DNA from: Sindora glabra
Taxonomy: Eukaryota > Streptophyta > Magnoliopsida > Fabales > Fabaceae
DNA length: 64,000 nt
Assembly (NCBI GenBank): GCA_020226215.1
Contig: CM035226.1
Span: 95,504,895-95,568,894, forward strand
Reading direction: 5' to 3'
Below the pieces are notes generated by a model. It was not told where the DNA came from and did no database searches. It worked only from the letters and a program-made list of their open reading frames with translations. Below, in pieces: positions 1 through 11,735 of this stretch. Position 1 is the stretch's first letter. The number at the start of each line of letters is the position of its first letter. The position numbers were made by a program, and so were the translations under genes.

Positions 1-1440
1 TTTCCACAGTTAATTTAGATGTTATTTTGGACAGCGAGGAGTTATTTGTTTCAATAAAAAGTGCAAGAGGAGTGCCTCGTTTGTAGTTGTGCTGTGACAC
101 TTTATTTTTTACTAATACTTTCTTTTTTGAGTTTATATACATGTGTGCGTATATTAAATAATTTATTTTTCTTATTATTACAAAATATAAAAATTCGAGG
201 GAGTAGATTAATCATTTTAAAGAAAGCAAGTTTTTGTTCGTACAACCTATATTTTAAGGGAAATTTCTCGTATGCCCTAAATTTTATTATACACGATATG
301 TGTTTTAATTAGTTGTGATAATTGTTTATAAAATATAGTAATCTGACACAAATACAAGGTACTTAATATGAGTTCAAGTTGGATTTGTATGAATAAATGA
401 GTTGAATTATAATTAACACCAAATTATTGCATTGATAATTAATCTATTCAAAAATTTATATTAAATTTTAAAAATATTATTTAAAATAATAATAACTAAA
501 TCATTAATACTCAAATATAATAATTAAAATTTATGTTTTAATGAAATGATAATAAAAAATTTAATAAAGCATTTAATCTATAATCAGGAATATTTTTAGC
601 AAAAAATTATAATAAAAATAATGAGTAATTATATTTGAAAATGGGTTTGTGAAATAAATTTTATTAGTTAAAATTATTAAATAGGTTAAACAAATTAACA
701 TATCTTAATACATTTAATACATGAGTTGACATGACACAATACAACTGCTATTCGAATTGCATTCAGGTTCATCTTATTAGGATTGTTACTAACTTTTAAT
801 AGTAATATGAAATGAACATGAATTCACACCATTAATTTTAATTTCTCTTATATGAAATATTTGTGAAAATAAAGTTTTAGCCATTTTTTAATTCCATTAC
901 GGTCTGCACTTTGTACGGTAGAGGAACAAACAAGGGCAGGCATCTTTGTGGGAAAATTTAATCAGTGCACTAATATACCGTTAAATTTGATAGTTGATAT
1001 GCATTATTTGGGGTGGGAAATTTGACTTTAGAATAAAATAAATTTAATGTACAATTGTATTATTTTGTATTTGTGGTGTATTAAAGTATCCCCCCTCTTT
1101 GAGTCCTTGCAGACACTTTCACTTTGTTAGTAGGTAAGGTGCAATTTAAATTTAAATTTTGTAAAGGATAAATTCTGATTCCAAACGTAGAATATTAGCA
1201 ACAGTGGCTAAGGCAAGTATAAAGCATGACCTTTAGTAACTAATAGATAACCAGATCTTCGAATCTCCGACAGTGCGATGGCACTTACGATTATATTATA
1301 ATGGAGAATGGATATCATTTTCTATTCTAATGTCTCAAAATTTGTATTAAGTCTAATATGTTATATATATTTATATATATATATATATATAGAATGATTT
1401 ATCGTTTTTTACTAATTCAGCAGTGGATTCAGAAAATCTA
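1..1440 (+). repeat. Distal 3' flank of a DUF247 unit, gene lies off the left edge
   Basis: No gene is present. The segment is homologous, in the same orientation, to the flank downstream of DUF247 pseudogene B (about 25,800-26,760), and in inverted orientation to about 21,290-19,930. Shared landmarks are the 'gttatttgtttcaata' stretch near 40, the 'ttttgtacgg' and 'ggcatctttgtg' stretches at 911-951, and the 'ttttgtaaagga' stretch near 1,158. In B this flank lies 2-3 kb downstream of the gene, so position 1 probably begins 2 kb or more past a further DUF247 copy to the left. That is inference; the segment itself is clearly repeated. Confidence 0.75.
1362..1391. repeat. (TA)n microsatellite
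   Basis: A TA-dinucleotide run broken by one extra T. A matching TA run lies at the equivalent place in the inverted flank (20,049-20,067), so the microsatellite is older than the duplication. Confidence 0.9.
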
Positions 1441-2707
1441 ATATGGCAACATATGAATCTAAGCAAATTAAATATATTATTATTATTATTAAAAAATTTA
1501 ACATTAATCATTGACAATATAATCAATGATTATTTCATTTATTTAAAAATATAGTTATTTTTAATATAAAAAATTATTTTAATTATTCAAAAATATTCAT
1601 TTTGAAGGATATTGATTAGTTTAATTAATATTTTAAATCTAATTTGGTGTAACACACGATCTTTTATAATAATAAGAAGGGCAAATTTCACGTAACAATA
1701 AGACAAAACATTTAAAGTTAACAATTTTTCTTAATAATCATGTGTGATTAAGTATATTTTTAAGTACACTTATTTTTTTCTGCTTGCAAGAATATAAACA
1801 AGTAAAATCTATTAAGAAAATGAGATATCAATCTCAATCAAATTTTACCAAACATAAAATAAAAAACAATTTATATTAAGCTTGTAAAACAATTGGGTAA
1901 AAAAGCATTATTTTTTCCACTTTAGATGGTTTTGTTTATTAAAATAACACAAAATATTCTATAAGAATGATTATTTTATAGCCAAGTCTAAATTTAAAAA
2001 AATTACATTTAATACTAATATATATTAAAAAATTTCCACAAGATTACGGGGCAATTATCCCCGCAATATTGTTAGATCAGTCACTGCCTACTATTAAAAA
2101 AAATCCCTTAAATCTTAATTAACTCTTAGAATCTTGTTTTTCTAACTAAGAGAAGTAGGATTATACGTTGATGCTTGAGTCTACGAAATAGTACCACATA
2201 TGCCAATAGACAACAAATGGAACTCCTGAGATTGTGGCACTTTATTGATGAATATACTACAGGTATTTAAATCTCAATTGATAAAGGTATGAAATAGGGA
2301 ACTAAATGATATGTAATCCATATTTAATAAATAAAGTTTGCAAGATTAATTTTGATTTATCTCATTCATATTTTTTTCAAATTGTTTCTTCTGAAAATAA
2401 ATGAAAATCCTAATTTATAACAAAATTTTGGGTTACGACAATGAAATTATCGCATTTTGGAAATTTAGGGTTAAAAAAACTACGTTCAAGTCATATTATT
2501 TGTTTTTACCCCCCCCCCCAAAAAAAAAAAAAGTCACATGATTTGTTTCGACCTGATACTATTTTAACAAACACACGGCGGGTAGCATACTTTCGCTGGC
2601 TAAGATCCATAACTCGTTACCAGACAGATAGCAACCGACATAATGTATCATGGTTGCTACTTGAGCCATGTTGGGACAAACTGAATACTGGTGGTGCAGC
2701 TAAAGTT
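1441..2707. other. Non-coding AT-rich stretch
   Basis: I see no gene or recognisable element here. The one odd feature is a homopolymer junction of eleven C followed by thirteen A at 2,509-2,532. The open frame that crosses 2,441-2,758 runs through this junction and then into a short tandem repeat, so I do not treat it as a gene. Confidence 0.5.
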
Positions 2708-2823
2708 AGTATTCATAAAGATGGATATGTGGAAGTACTACTACAAATTTATTTATAATGTTGCTAGTATTCATAAAGATGGATATGTGGAAGTACTACT
2801 ACAAATTTATTTTTAATGTTGCT
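2708..2823 (+). repeat. 58-bp tandem duplication
   Basis: A unit starting 'agtattcataaagatgg' occurs at 2,708 and again at 2,766 with nearly identical sequence. The second copy runs into a CACTA-like terminal sequence ('ctactacaaattt'). Confidence 0.85.
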
Positions 2824-2857
2824 ATATTGACATCAGTTAAAATAAAAAATCAACATA

Positions 2858-3735
2858 ATAAAGCTTTATTTTCTAATGGAATATGTAAGGTCTATCTTAG
2901 AAAAACTTAAGATAATAGTTATACATTAAACCAACATTGAATATGTGGAGTGCAATGTTAGATGTCTAAAAGAATATTACATCAATTTTTAAATACCCAT
3001 CATCTAAAGAAATACCATGCCAAATGTTAGATGTTAGTTGTACATTAAATTGACTTTAAAGGAAGGTCAACAGCCAATTAATGTTTATATGTATGATATT
3101 ATTAGAAATTGTAAAAAAATTAGTATTTTAGATGTCAATTGTACTTGAAAATTGAGTTTAAAAGTTATCTACATCCAATTAATATTTGTATTTATAATGT
3201 TACTAAAAACTATAAATGTTATTTATATTTCAATAGCCTACTCATTTAAAATGTACTATAACATTCTTAAGATGAACACTTACAATATCAGTTGTTCAAA
3301 TAACCAATATTTAAAAGGTCTATCAAGTGTTATAAAGCTTTATTTTCCAATGAAAGATGTAAGGTCTGATCTAAGAAAACTTAAAACAATGATTGTACGT
3401 TAAATTGATGTTAAATATGTGGAGTGCAATGTTAGATGTTTGAAAGAGTAATACATCAGTTTTTAAATACCTGTTGTCTAAAGGAATACCATATGAAATA
3501 TTAAATGTTAATTATACATTAAACTAACATCTAAAGGAATGTTAATCACTAATTAATGTTTGTATTTATGAATATGATTGGAAACTTTAAAAGATAGTAT
3601 TTTAGACTCTAGTTGTACATGAAAGCCAATGTTTAATAGTTATCTACATCCAATTAATATTTACATTTATGATGTTACTAAAAACTGTAAAAATTACTTA
3701 TATTTCAACAGTCTGCTCATTTAAAATGTACTATA
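2858..3735 (+). repeat. About 474-bp imperfect tandem duplication
   Basis: The segment from 'ataaagctttatttt' (2,858) recurs at 3,332. Shared landmarks keep a constant spacing of 473-475 bp: 'atatgtggagtgcaatgtt' at 2,941 and 3,415, and 'ctacatccaattaatatt' at 3,169 and 3,644. It lies within the subterminal repeat region of the CACTA remnant. Confidence 0.8.
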
Positions 3736-5514
3736 CATTTACAAGTTTTAAATAACTAACATTTAAAAGGTATATCAAATGTTGGTTTTATGTTAATAAC
3801 TAACATATGTCCTATATTAGCTATAAATTTTACTCCACTCTCCATTTGAAACATTTTTACAATGCCTTAACTTCCATCTAACTTTAAAGTTTGGTTTTGA
3901 TTCAAAGATAGTTACTCGTCCATCTCAAAAAGTACATTTGGAGATGCTATAAATCTTTTCTAAGGGTTTATCTCTCCTTTAATATATTAGGTTTCAAGGT
4001 GCGATCATTACATTTATGAAATATGTGAAACCTAAGATAATAAAGGAAATCCAAGTCCTTTGATAAAATTTGTAACATCTCCAAATGTCCTTCATAAGAT
4101 GGAAGTAAGGCTATCTTTGATAAAGTTCCAAACCCTAGCAATAAAAAATGAAGGCAAATGCATTACCTAAACCAATAAACATATTTCAAGAGATGGAACA
4201 TAATGATGAAAATTAGTGTGTTTGTTATTATTGAGATGGGATCCTTTATCCTAGTGCTTGCACAAGGCTGGAGAAAGGTTCCCATCTCAACATTACCAAA
4301 TAGAAAATAGGCATGATGATTTGAGTCCCCTTCAACTTGAAAGCCCTCAAGCATAAAGAATTGGTTATTTAGTGTATTTGCATTTTTTTAATCATTGTAT
4401 TAATGTTTTAGCATATTTATTGTTGATGTAGGAATATATATAATTAAAAGACCATTGTTTATTGTATTTTGTTAGTGTAATGATATACAGAAGTTTAATG
4501 AAATAAATAAAATTATAATTTCATAATTCTTTATTGTTTCCTTTCTCATATATTTATTTATTTTACTTTTAATGTGCTATTATTTACATTTGCAACGTTC
4601 TTCATTTAGATAGCTTTTTATTTTTTACTAGATAATCATTTCAATGTATAATAAGTTAAAATTGTTGCTCCCTTTCTCTTTAACAATCCAACTTTCAAAA
4701 TTTTCAATATATTGATTTATTCTATGTATAAGTGTGTAAAGAACAAATATTTCTATGTGTTATAAAAAAAATAAACCACATCAGTTTCTTTATAAGAATC
4801 AACACCTTTATGTTGTGACATTTGCTTATTATAATGACTAATGTATTAAACTATATTTCTTATATTCATATATTTATTGTTTTGCTATAAAAAACTATGA
4901 AAACATAATGGTTATTTGTACTAAATCAAGGTTGGAGTATTTAAGATGACAGTTATTTGTTAATCAATATGTTATATTTAATCATTAATATTTTTACCTC
5001 AAATGTTAGATAATCCACATCACTTTTAGTATATAACTAACATGGAATATCCAATGACATCATTTTACTCTTTAAATAATTTATGAAAATAAGGGTGTGG
5101 ATTAAAAGAGATAGTAATCTTTGACTTGACACTAAAGAATAGAGTGCAAAGTTCTTCAACTTCTTAAGATTTATTATACCCTAAGAAGATCTTCTTACTA
5201 AAGTTCATCAAAGCTCATGTTTAAATTTTCATTTGTCCCTCAATTCATTGAAGTCTTTTTCACTATGTTGATGTGCATTTGCAATACTTATTTTTCTTCT
5301 AAACATAAGGAAGAACCATATAATGTTGTGATTAGATACCTTTATTATTGTTTGGATTTTGTGTTTGATTTATTTTTCTAGAGTTTTGGGTGGACTAGAT
5401 GTTGATATATGTTTAGTAACTTTATTAAAATTCTTATATTGTTCACATTTTGTATATTCTTTGATATGTGGAGTTCTTGTGCATTTGTTATATTTCTGCT
5501 TTAGATTAGATAGT

Positions 5515-5760
5515 CATGAACCATGGATGGATGTTTTCCCATATTTTGATTCCCTAAATGTGCTAAAAGAGTTAATAGATTTCTTAGATTTCTTATAGGC
5601 AAAGAGAAGGAGGGAGAAACTAGTAATGAGCTTATTAGGTGTCCTTATAAGGAATGTGTTTATTTTAGGATACTTAATCCAATAGGCATAAAAGAATGTC
5701 TATATTTTAAAGGCATTGACCAAGGTTATACACAATAGATATATCATAGAGAAGGTGAGT
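5515..5760 (+). pseudogene. CACTA transposase-associated domain fragment (Transpos_assoc type)
   Basis: Plant CACTA transposases usually start with a small domain that begins with a W-M motif and holds a cysteine-rich 'IRCPC..C' segment. Here the first frame reads HEPWMD at about 5,515 and continues to 'KELIDFLDF'. After a frameshift near 5,596, the next frame (from 5,598) reads 'LIRCPYKECVYFRIL' and then 'KGIDQGYTQ' before a stop at 5,736, and closes with 'IYHRE'. Order and spacing fit the family. The frameshift and stop make it a dead remnant, and the catalytic part of the transposase does not follow. The domain call rests on motif recognition only. Confidence 0.6.
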
Positions 5761-5940
5761 TGTCTAGTTTATCTCATGCCTATTATGCATAGTAATAGGG
5801 TTACTTTAGCAACTCAAGTTATACATGTGAGTAGTTCCAAAGATAAAAATCCTATCTATGCCAATATATTATATTACAGGGTCATTAAAGATATTTGGGA
5901 ACTTAATTATGTTATATTAAAGGCACCTATATTTTGATAT

Positions 5941-7017
5941 AAATAGGTTGAAAATAAAAATAGCATCTAAGTCAATAAGTTAGAATCCATAGTGGTGGAT
6001 CTTAATACTGCTACAAAATTGTGATTTTCTTATAGTCAATCAATGTTGATTATAGTTAAAATTGATGTCTATAAAAATATAATAGCATCTTTTAAATTAT
6101 AGTGAAATGTAAGATGAGATTATCTATAATAACCAATAACTATAGTTGCGTGATGATATTTTTAACATTTGTAGGAAAACATAGTACAATGGTTGAATTA
6201 AAAATTAATGTATAAAGTTAATAGGAATAGAGCCTAAAATTTCATTAGAAATTACAATGACAATTATTTATATAATTGTTATCTAAAAAGGTAGTTCAAA
6301 GGTCAGCTAAAAAGACATTTCACATTTACATGTCAATTTTTTATAAACTAACATGAAAAGATAATAAAAAGTCTCCTTGGGCAATGCAACTACTACTTAT
6401 TTGAAAATCATGCATGTATTAGACGTTGATTTTATGTTAATAGTTGACCTCTTTAGTCTTTTCAATTTTCCATATATCCTATTTTTCCTATCATTTGAAA
6501 GTATATCAATGATGTCTTAGTTTACATTGTCTAATTTAAGTATTTTCCATTTTTTGAAAAAGGAGAAAACAAGTACCTCTACATTTTAGCTAACACATTT
6601 CCTTTCATTATTGAATCTAATTATTGCTACTTTGTCCATTATCATCTAAATGTATCAAATAAAATGGAAAGGGAACTATTTTCCTCCTCCTTGAACACAC
6701 TAGAATTAAACAATTAAGCTTAAGGTATTGCCTACATCTATGATTTACTAGATTTGAAGTAATATTGGATGATGGTTACAAGAATTAACACTGCATTTAG
6801 GAACGAGACAAGAAGGCCAAAGACCTTTTTTATTTCCCTCTTTATGTAATATAATTCTAAATTTACATTTCTCTAATTTATACATTTAAAATTCAAATAC
6901 AAGCAACCTATAATATTTATATAATCTCCATATAAGTATAAAAATACACATAATTTAGTCAATACATTATAACAATTAGGGCAAGTATAATCCCATTTTT
7001 TATTTCCTATATTAATT
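5941..7017. other. Non-coding, CACTA-like subterminal motifs then plain AT-rich DNA
   Basis: Up to about 6,500 there are scattered 'catcaat/attgatg' words like those of the CACTA families elsewhere in the window. From about 6,700 on I see nothing recognisable. Confidence 0.4.
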
Positions 7018-7471
7018 TTCATATAATAGTTAAGTTAAAGAAATTAAAAATATTACAAAGTATTTTAAACATTTAAATTATTAAAAAATCTTCTTATATA
7101 ATATATACATGCATCATTTATATGAATAAAATTGTAATAATAAATATGTGAAGCTCTATATAATATTGTATTGTATTCTAAATTTGCTTTGGATTAAACC
7201 TTACGTCACACCTTACCTTGTAGTAAAAAAATATTAAAAATAGTTAAAAAAATTCTCATATAATAGTTAAATTAAAGAAATTAAAAATATCACAAAGTAT
7301 TTTAAATAGTTAAATTATTAAAAAGTCTATATATATAATATATACATCTATCATTTATATTAATAAAATTATAATATTAAATATATAAAGCTATGCGAGA
7401 TAAATTATATTAATATTGTATTGTATCCTAAACTTGCTCTGGATTAAACCTTGCCTCACATCTTATCTCAT
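7018..7471 (+). repeat. About 238-bp imperfect tandem duplication
   Basis: The segment starting 'tcatataatagttaa' at 7,018 recurs at 7,256. Both copies run through an 'attgtattgtat' stretch and 'ttggattaaacctt' or 'ctggattaaacctt' to a short cytosine-rich end. The copies differ by many substitutions and small indels, so the duplication is not recent. Confidence 0.8.
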
Positions 7472-8668
7472 AGAGTAAATTTTCCTATCATATCCATACC
7501 TCATTTGGACAAAATTTACGGAATATCTCTCCCGAAAATTTATCTTCCCTATTCTTCACTTAACGAGCCAATCATTAACCGGTAGCTTGCCATTATGCCG
7601 ATCCGGCAACCCATGTTGGTCCAATTGGCCCAAGAAACCTTATATTTATCGATTAGTATGTGCAACCTCACTTCCTTATAGTCTCCGCACCTTCGTATCC
7701 CAAATTTAATATTCTGGTGAAGTTTCTAATCACTATTATCGTCAACATGACATGCCCAAACCTATCTTATCACATCACACGCACTCTTTGTGAGTCGTAA
7801 ATTCTATTTCACAAATTAAAAAAAATCAGCCATTACAGTTTTACGTATAGATTGATACGATATCTTAAAAAAGGCGGAAGAAATTTATAATCCACCATTG
7901 GTGATAATACACTTATATATCACTAAAATAAAGGATCTGAATCAGAATTAGTAATTAGTTCATTGTTTTTTTTTAAAAAAAAATCTTTTGTAGGAATATA
8001 AATATAAATTATTAAAATGATAAAAAAATTATTAATATATTATATTAAATGTAATGAGTTTAATAGAAAATAAATCCTTATTTTTTAATACGAAAATTAT
8101 TTTTCTTCATTGCCATAACTCTAGAGATCATTTATTTTTTAATTATAAAATATAAAATACATAATACACTTTCATTTGTATATAAAAAACAAGATTTTCT
8201 AATGAAAATTATTTTTCCAAAAATAAACTGAGCTTTAAGAATATGACGTTCAAAAGTCATTTTATCACTACAAGTACTCGGGTAGATTAGCACGTCGTTT
8301 TCATTGTGCAACCAAATTTAATTGCTTCTTGCTGACATCCTTTAACTTCGATTCAAGGAAGCTCTTGTCACCCTTCTCTCTCCCCAGGCATAGAAACTTA
8401 GTCATTGCATTTAGGAACCCTTCAAAGAAAGTGAAGGAAAAAAAAATTAAACTTATTCACCCAAAAAAAAATTAAATTTATCATGTGGAAAATAGAAAAA
8501 AAAAAATCCCCAATGTACATAGTAATAATGAACTTTGTAAATACAGTAAAATGTATGATGTGAAAAATGTAATGAACTTCAACTTATTCGCATAGAGGAC
8601 GAGCAACCATCTTAATTTGTTCCTTGCCTTTTTACTTAGTTCATAAGTAAGGTGTGGACTTTCTAGTT
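7472..8668. other. Upstream region of DUF247 gene A
   Basis: No gene recognised. A slightly GC-richer patch at 7,555-7,700 has no useful open frame. The last part (from about 8,593, 'gcaaccatcttaatttgtt') is homologous to the region upstream of DUF247 pseudogene B (about 22,345), so the duplicated unit begins around here. Confidence 0.5.
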
Positions 8669-8677
8669 TATATAAAA
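8669..8677 (+). promoter_or_regulatory. TATA box candidate of DUF247 gene A
   Basis: TATATAAAA lies 142 bp upstream of the gene A start codon. The surrounding sequence ('ggact...tattggcaaagat') is conserved upstream of pseudogene B, but the TATA segment itself is missing there (22,408-22,430). I take this as the core promoter; the transcription start is not proven. Confidence 0.5.
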
Positions 8678-8818
8678 TATTGGCAAAGATTATTTAATTG
8701 TAAGCAGGAAGTTAACCTCTTTTCAAGTTATATAAGTGGATTAGTTGCCTCTCGTGCGCATGTCTTTGAATTCATATTTCACAGTGACACTTGCCAATTT
8801 GGATCCAGGAATTGAATA

Positions 8819-10171
8819 ATGAGCAGTCCTACATTAGAGGAGAGATTTTCCACATTAGAGTATGCAAAATCACCTGCATTAGAAAGTCTTATATATAAAT
8901 TTTCAGTGCCCAAATTACGAAGGGTTTTGCCTAATGTGCGAGATCGCCAAAAATTCGCCAGATATTACTCTCCCAGGATGATTTCACTTGGTCCCATCCA
9001 TCATCAATTGCAACTAGGCCAAAAGCGCAAGCTTTTCTGGACGAGGATGTATCTTCTTGATAGAAAGTTGGAAACCAGGGAAATACATTCTAGGATTGCA
9101 TCCGAAGTCCATGGCTTGAGAAGTCGTTTCACCAATGACGCCGTTGGAGGGTACAATGACGAGGATCTGACTTGGATGTTGTTTATCGATGGTTGTTCAG
9201 TACTTTATATCTTGAGTAATGCTGAAACTGACCTTCAAACAAAACTGGATCTTAGGGGTGACGAGCTGCTTCTTGTGATGATGGATTTGCTCTTGTTGGA
9301 GAACCAACTTCCTTTCGAACTGCTTCTTTCGTTATGGGGCGGGCAGGATGAGCAGGGCCTAAAACAAGCAATGGTCAAATTTTTTCTATCAAATCGACAT
9401 CAATTTGAAGTGGGCCAAGGGCAAGAGAGCAGCACAATCATGAGCAATTTAGGCGGTAACTGGGTACACCTCAAACTATCTCATATGCTCGCTCTTCTGC
9501 ATAAAATCCTCTTGGTGCCTGATGAACAAAGCTCAAACCATGGTATCTCGGTTCCTCTGCAAGAAAGTCATGGGGAGGCCATCCAGGAGTGCCCAATATA
9601 TAGGAGTATCCTTGAACTCAAAGCAGCAGGGTTTCGAGTGACGAGAAACGTGGAAGCTCGGTGCCTGACAGATATCAAATTCGTCCGCGGAACCGTCAAT
9701 GCGGAATTGCAGATTCCCAGGCTTATTGTTACCGAGGAAATGGCTCAGATTTTTTTGAATGTGATAGCTTATGAAATGTGCCCAGATTATCAAAATGATC
9801 ATGGGATTAATTCATACTTAAATTTCCTCGACTCTCTCATTCACAGCACAGATGACGTGAAGGAGCTGAGGGAAGTTGGAGTGCTCCGCAATGCCTACGG
9901 AAGTGATCAAGAACTGCTGTCTCTCTTTAAAACCATCTGTACTGACTTGGTGCCAATGTCTTCTTTAACAACACAAAAGTACAGGTATGTCAGATATGAA
10001 ATGGAAAGGTTTTACGGAGAGACGAGAGGCAGGAACAAATACAGGACTTGGATTGTTGAGGCATATGATATTTATTTCCATTCTCCTTGGACCATTCTTG
10101 CCTTTCTAGGCGCATTACTGGGGCTTTTTCTCACTGCTGTCCAGACATGGTATGCTGTGTATCATAAGTAG
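8819..10171 (+). CDS. DUF247 (UPF0481) family protein, intact copy A
   Basis: An uninterrupted, intronless 450-residue frame, typical in length for this plant-specific family. Visible family marks are the N-terminal 'YYSPRMISLGPIHH' (residues 49-62), the central 'MMDLLLLENQLPFELL' (154-169), the 'GVLRNAYGSDQELLSLF' block in the C-terminal third, and a single C-terminal hydrophobic helix (about 425-447, 'TILAFLGALLGLFLTAV') followed by a few residues. No signal peptide is seen; the protein is expected to be tail-anchored in a membrane. The ATG at 8,819 has A at -3, and 'LEERF' right after it is shared with copy B. Molecular function is unknown for most members. Some DUF247 genes act in grass self-incompatibility (S and Z loci) and in asparagus sex determination (SOFF); nothing here shows such a role. 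Confidence 0.93.
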   Translation: MSSPTLEERFSTLEYAKSPALESLIYKFSVPKLRRVLPNVRDRQKFARYYSPRMISLGPIHHQLQLGQKRKLFWTRMYLLDRKLETREIHSRIASEVHGLRSRFTNDAVGGYNDEDLTWMLFIDGCSVLYILSNAETDLQTKLDLRGDELLLVMMDLLLLENQLPFELLLSLWGGQDEQGLKQAMVKFFLSNRHQFEVGQGQESSTIMSNLGGNWVHLKLSHMLALLHKILLVPDEQSSNHGISVPLQESHGEAIQECPIYRSILELKAAGFRVTRNVEARCLTDIKFVRGTVNAELQIPRLIVTEEMAQIFLNVIAYEMCPDYQNDHGINSYLNFLDSLIHSTDDVKELREVGVLRNAYGSDQELLSLFKTICTDLVPMSSLTTQKYRYVRYEMERFYGETRGRNKYRTWIVEAYDIYFHSPWTILAFLGALLGLFLTAVQTWYAVYHK

Positions 10172-11735
10172 ATCAATACTTATGTCCACTGGTTTGCCTT
10201 CTACAGTATACTTGGTGTGTTTAATTGTTCCAAGCTTTGTTTCCGTTGCTTTTAAAGTATATTTGGTGTGATTGTGATTGTGAGAGTTTATCTTGCCTCT
10301 TGAAGAGGACTTGGCGATTTGTAATTTATATATATTGCGTGAAATTGTTGTACTAAATTTCAAGTTGTTTTTCTGTCATATAATATTTGTTTGCATTTTG
10401 GCTCAAATCTAAATTTGTAAAATAAAAAATTTCTTATTTATATCTTTATTTTATATAAGTTTGGATGTTGATTTAGATAAAAAAAAATTTAATCAACTTA
10501 TTTCATATTGGATTCAAGTTAAATTAGATTTTAATTTATAAATACTTTGTATTATATAAGATTTTATTTTGGAAGTGAGAGTTTTCCTACTTCGGAATTC
10601 ATTTTTTGGGTGTTGAGATGTGATTCAAGAGTGATTAAATACTTTGAATTTATTCTTTTTTTATTTTTTTTAGTAAATTTTTTTATCATTTTCGTTTGGA
10701 GGATGTTTAAAAAGCAAATCACATTAAATATTTGTATCTGCTATTTTTAATTTTAATCCTTCTCCATTCTAACTTTTCCTTACAAAATTGAATTAACTCT
10801 CAATATTTCAATGGCACTTGATTTACTGCCAAAAAAAAAAAGTAGCCATGTGAACATCATAATTAATGCTTCCGCATTTATTTTCAGATAAAATATTTTC
10901 TATTAGAAAATCTTATTTTCTTGAATGTATAAATATTTGAGTGATGTGATTTTTATATTTTGATAACAAAGTTATCGTAGGTATTATGATAGTGGAAAAA
11001 TAACTTTTTTAAAAATAAAAAATATTATTTTATCACCCTTTATATTTAAATTAATATTGAATAAATAGATTTTTTATAATTTTAATAATTTATAACTATA
11101 TTCTAAAAAGGTTTTTCACCCAAACAGGCTGAATCTAAGAATTAAGCCATACACCATGTACTCTTGCAGCTATCAGTTGATGTACAAAAGAGGAAGAACC
11201 GGAACTTTATTAATTAATAATTCAGATAAATGATTTATTATCACGTCCTATTAAAATATAAAACTTTTAAAATTTTACATGCGGGATATACATACATTTT
11301 CATAACCTTTTTGCTGTTGCAAGTTCTTGTGATTGATTTTGGTTGTCCTTCCTCTTATGTAAATTCTTGGAAAAGAGTAATGAGTTAGTAAATTTTGTGA
11401 ATATAAACATCTCATTAAAAATGTGTCCAGTCTCTGAGATGTTTTAAGTGAGATAATGATCAGTGATATATCATATAATTACTTCGTTCTATGATAATGC
11501 TCAAAGAGAATTTGGTGTTCCTATTCTTTTACCTGAGCAAAAGAAAAGAGGAGACGTAATATAATCAAATATCCAAAATGTGAAAAATTAAAAATTTTAT
11601 AAAAGCATAATGCACTTGGATTATCTTCAGGCTCTCACTTAATCGAGCTTTATCTGCTAGTAGCATGTAAAAGAGTCATACGTTTTGTAATTGGCATCAA
11701 CTTTACGTATAAGGACAAAATTTAGGCAAAGTTCC
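10172..11735 (+). repeat. Proximal 3' flank of DUF247 unit A
   Basis: Non-coding. It is collinear with the flank of pseudogene B (23,861-25,390) and inverted relative to about 22,262-21,540. Landmarks are 'gcgtgaaattgttgtac' (10,337), 'atttcaatggcacttga' (10,805) and 'catgtactcttgcagctatc' (11,155). The polyadenylation signal of gene A should lie in the first few hundred bases; several AATAAA-like words occur near 10,420. Homology stops at about 11,735, where the distal flank is missing. Confidence 0.8.

Larger units (their letters stand above)
2795..6700 (+). mobile_element. CACTA (En/Spm-like) transposon remnant, boundaries approximate
   Basis: The left side resembles a CACTA terminus ('tactactacaaattt') and is followed by many short variants of 'ttagatgttagttgtacatt', the kind of subterminal repeats these elements carry. 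A transposase-associated domain fragment at 5,515-5,760 on the plus strand supports the class. A second terminus-like sequence ('ctgctacaaaattgtgatt', about 6,006) suggests nested or adjacent copies. The catalytic TNP2 region is not recognisable. I could not fix the right end or a target-site duplication. Confidence 0.55.

Noticed and set aside
61..312. 83-codon hydrophobic open frame at the left edge
   Set aside because: The equivalent frame is not kept in the two homologous flank copies, and the region is a non-coding DUF247 flank. Hydrophobicity is expected from T-rich DNA.
2441..2758. 105-codon open frame
   Set aside because: It passes through an 11-C/13-A homopolymer and into a 58-bp tandem repeat and a CACTA edge. 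There is no recognisable domain.
9533..9802. 89-codon open frame on the minus strand inside DUF247 gene A, with an equivalent at 23,220-23,489 in copy B
   Set aside because: It is the antisense shadow of the conserved DUF247 coding sequence. Conservation between copies follows from the sense gene, and there is no family feature in the antisense product.
10547..10750. Possible small secreted protein next to the DUF247 gene, as in grass S loci
   Set aside because: The 67-codon frame has no clear signal peptide with cleavage site, no cysteine pattern, and is not conserved in the homologous flank of copy B (about 24,260-24,470).
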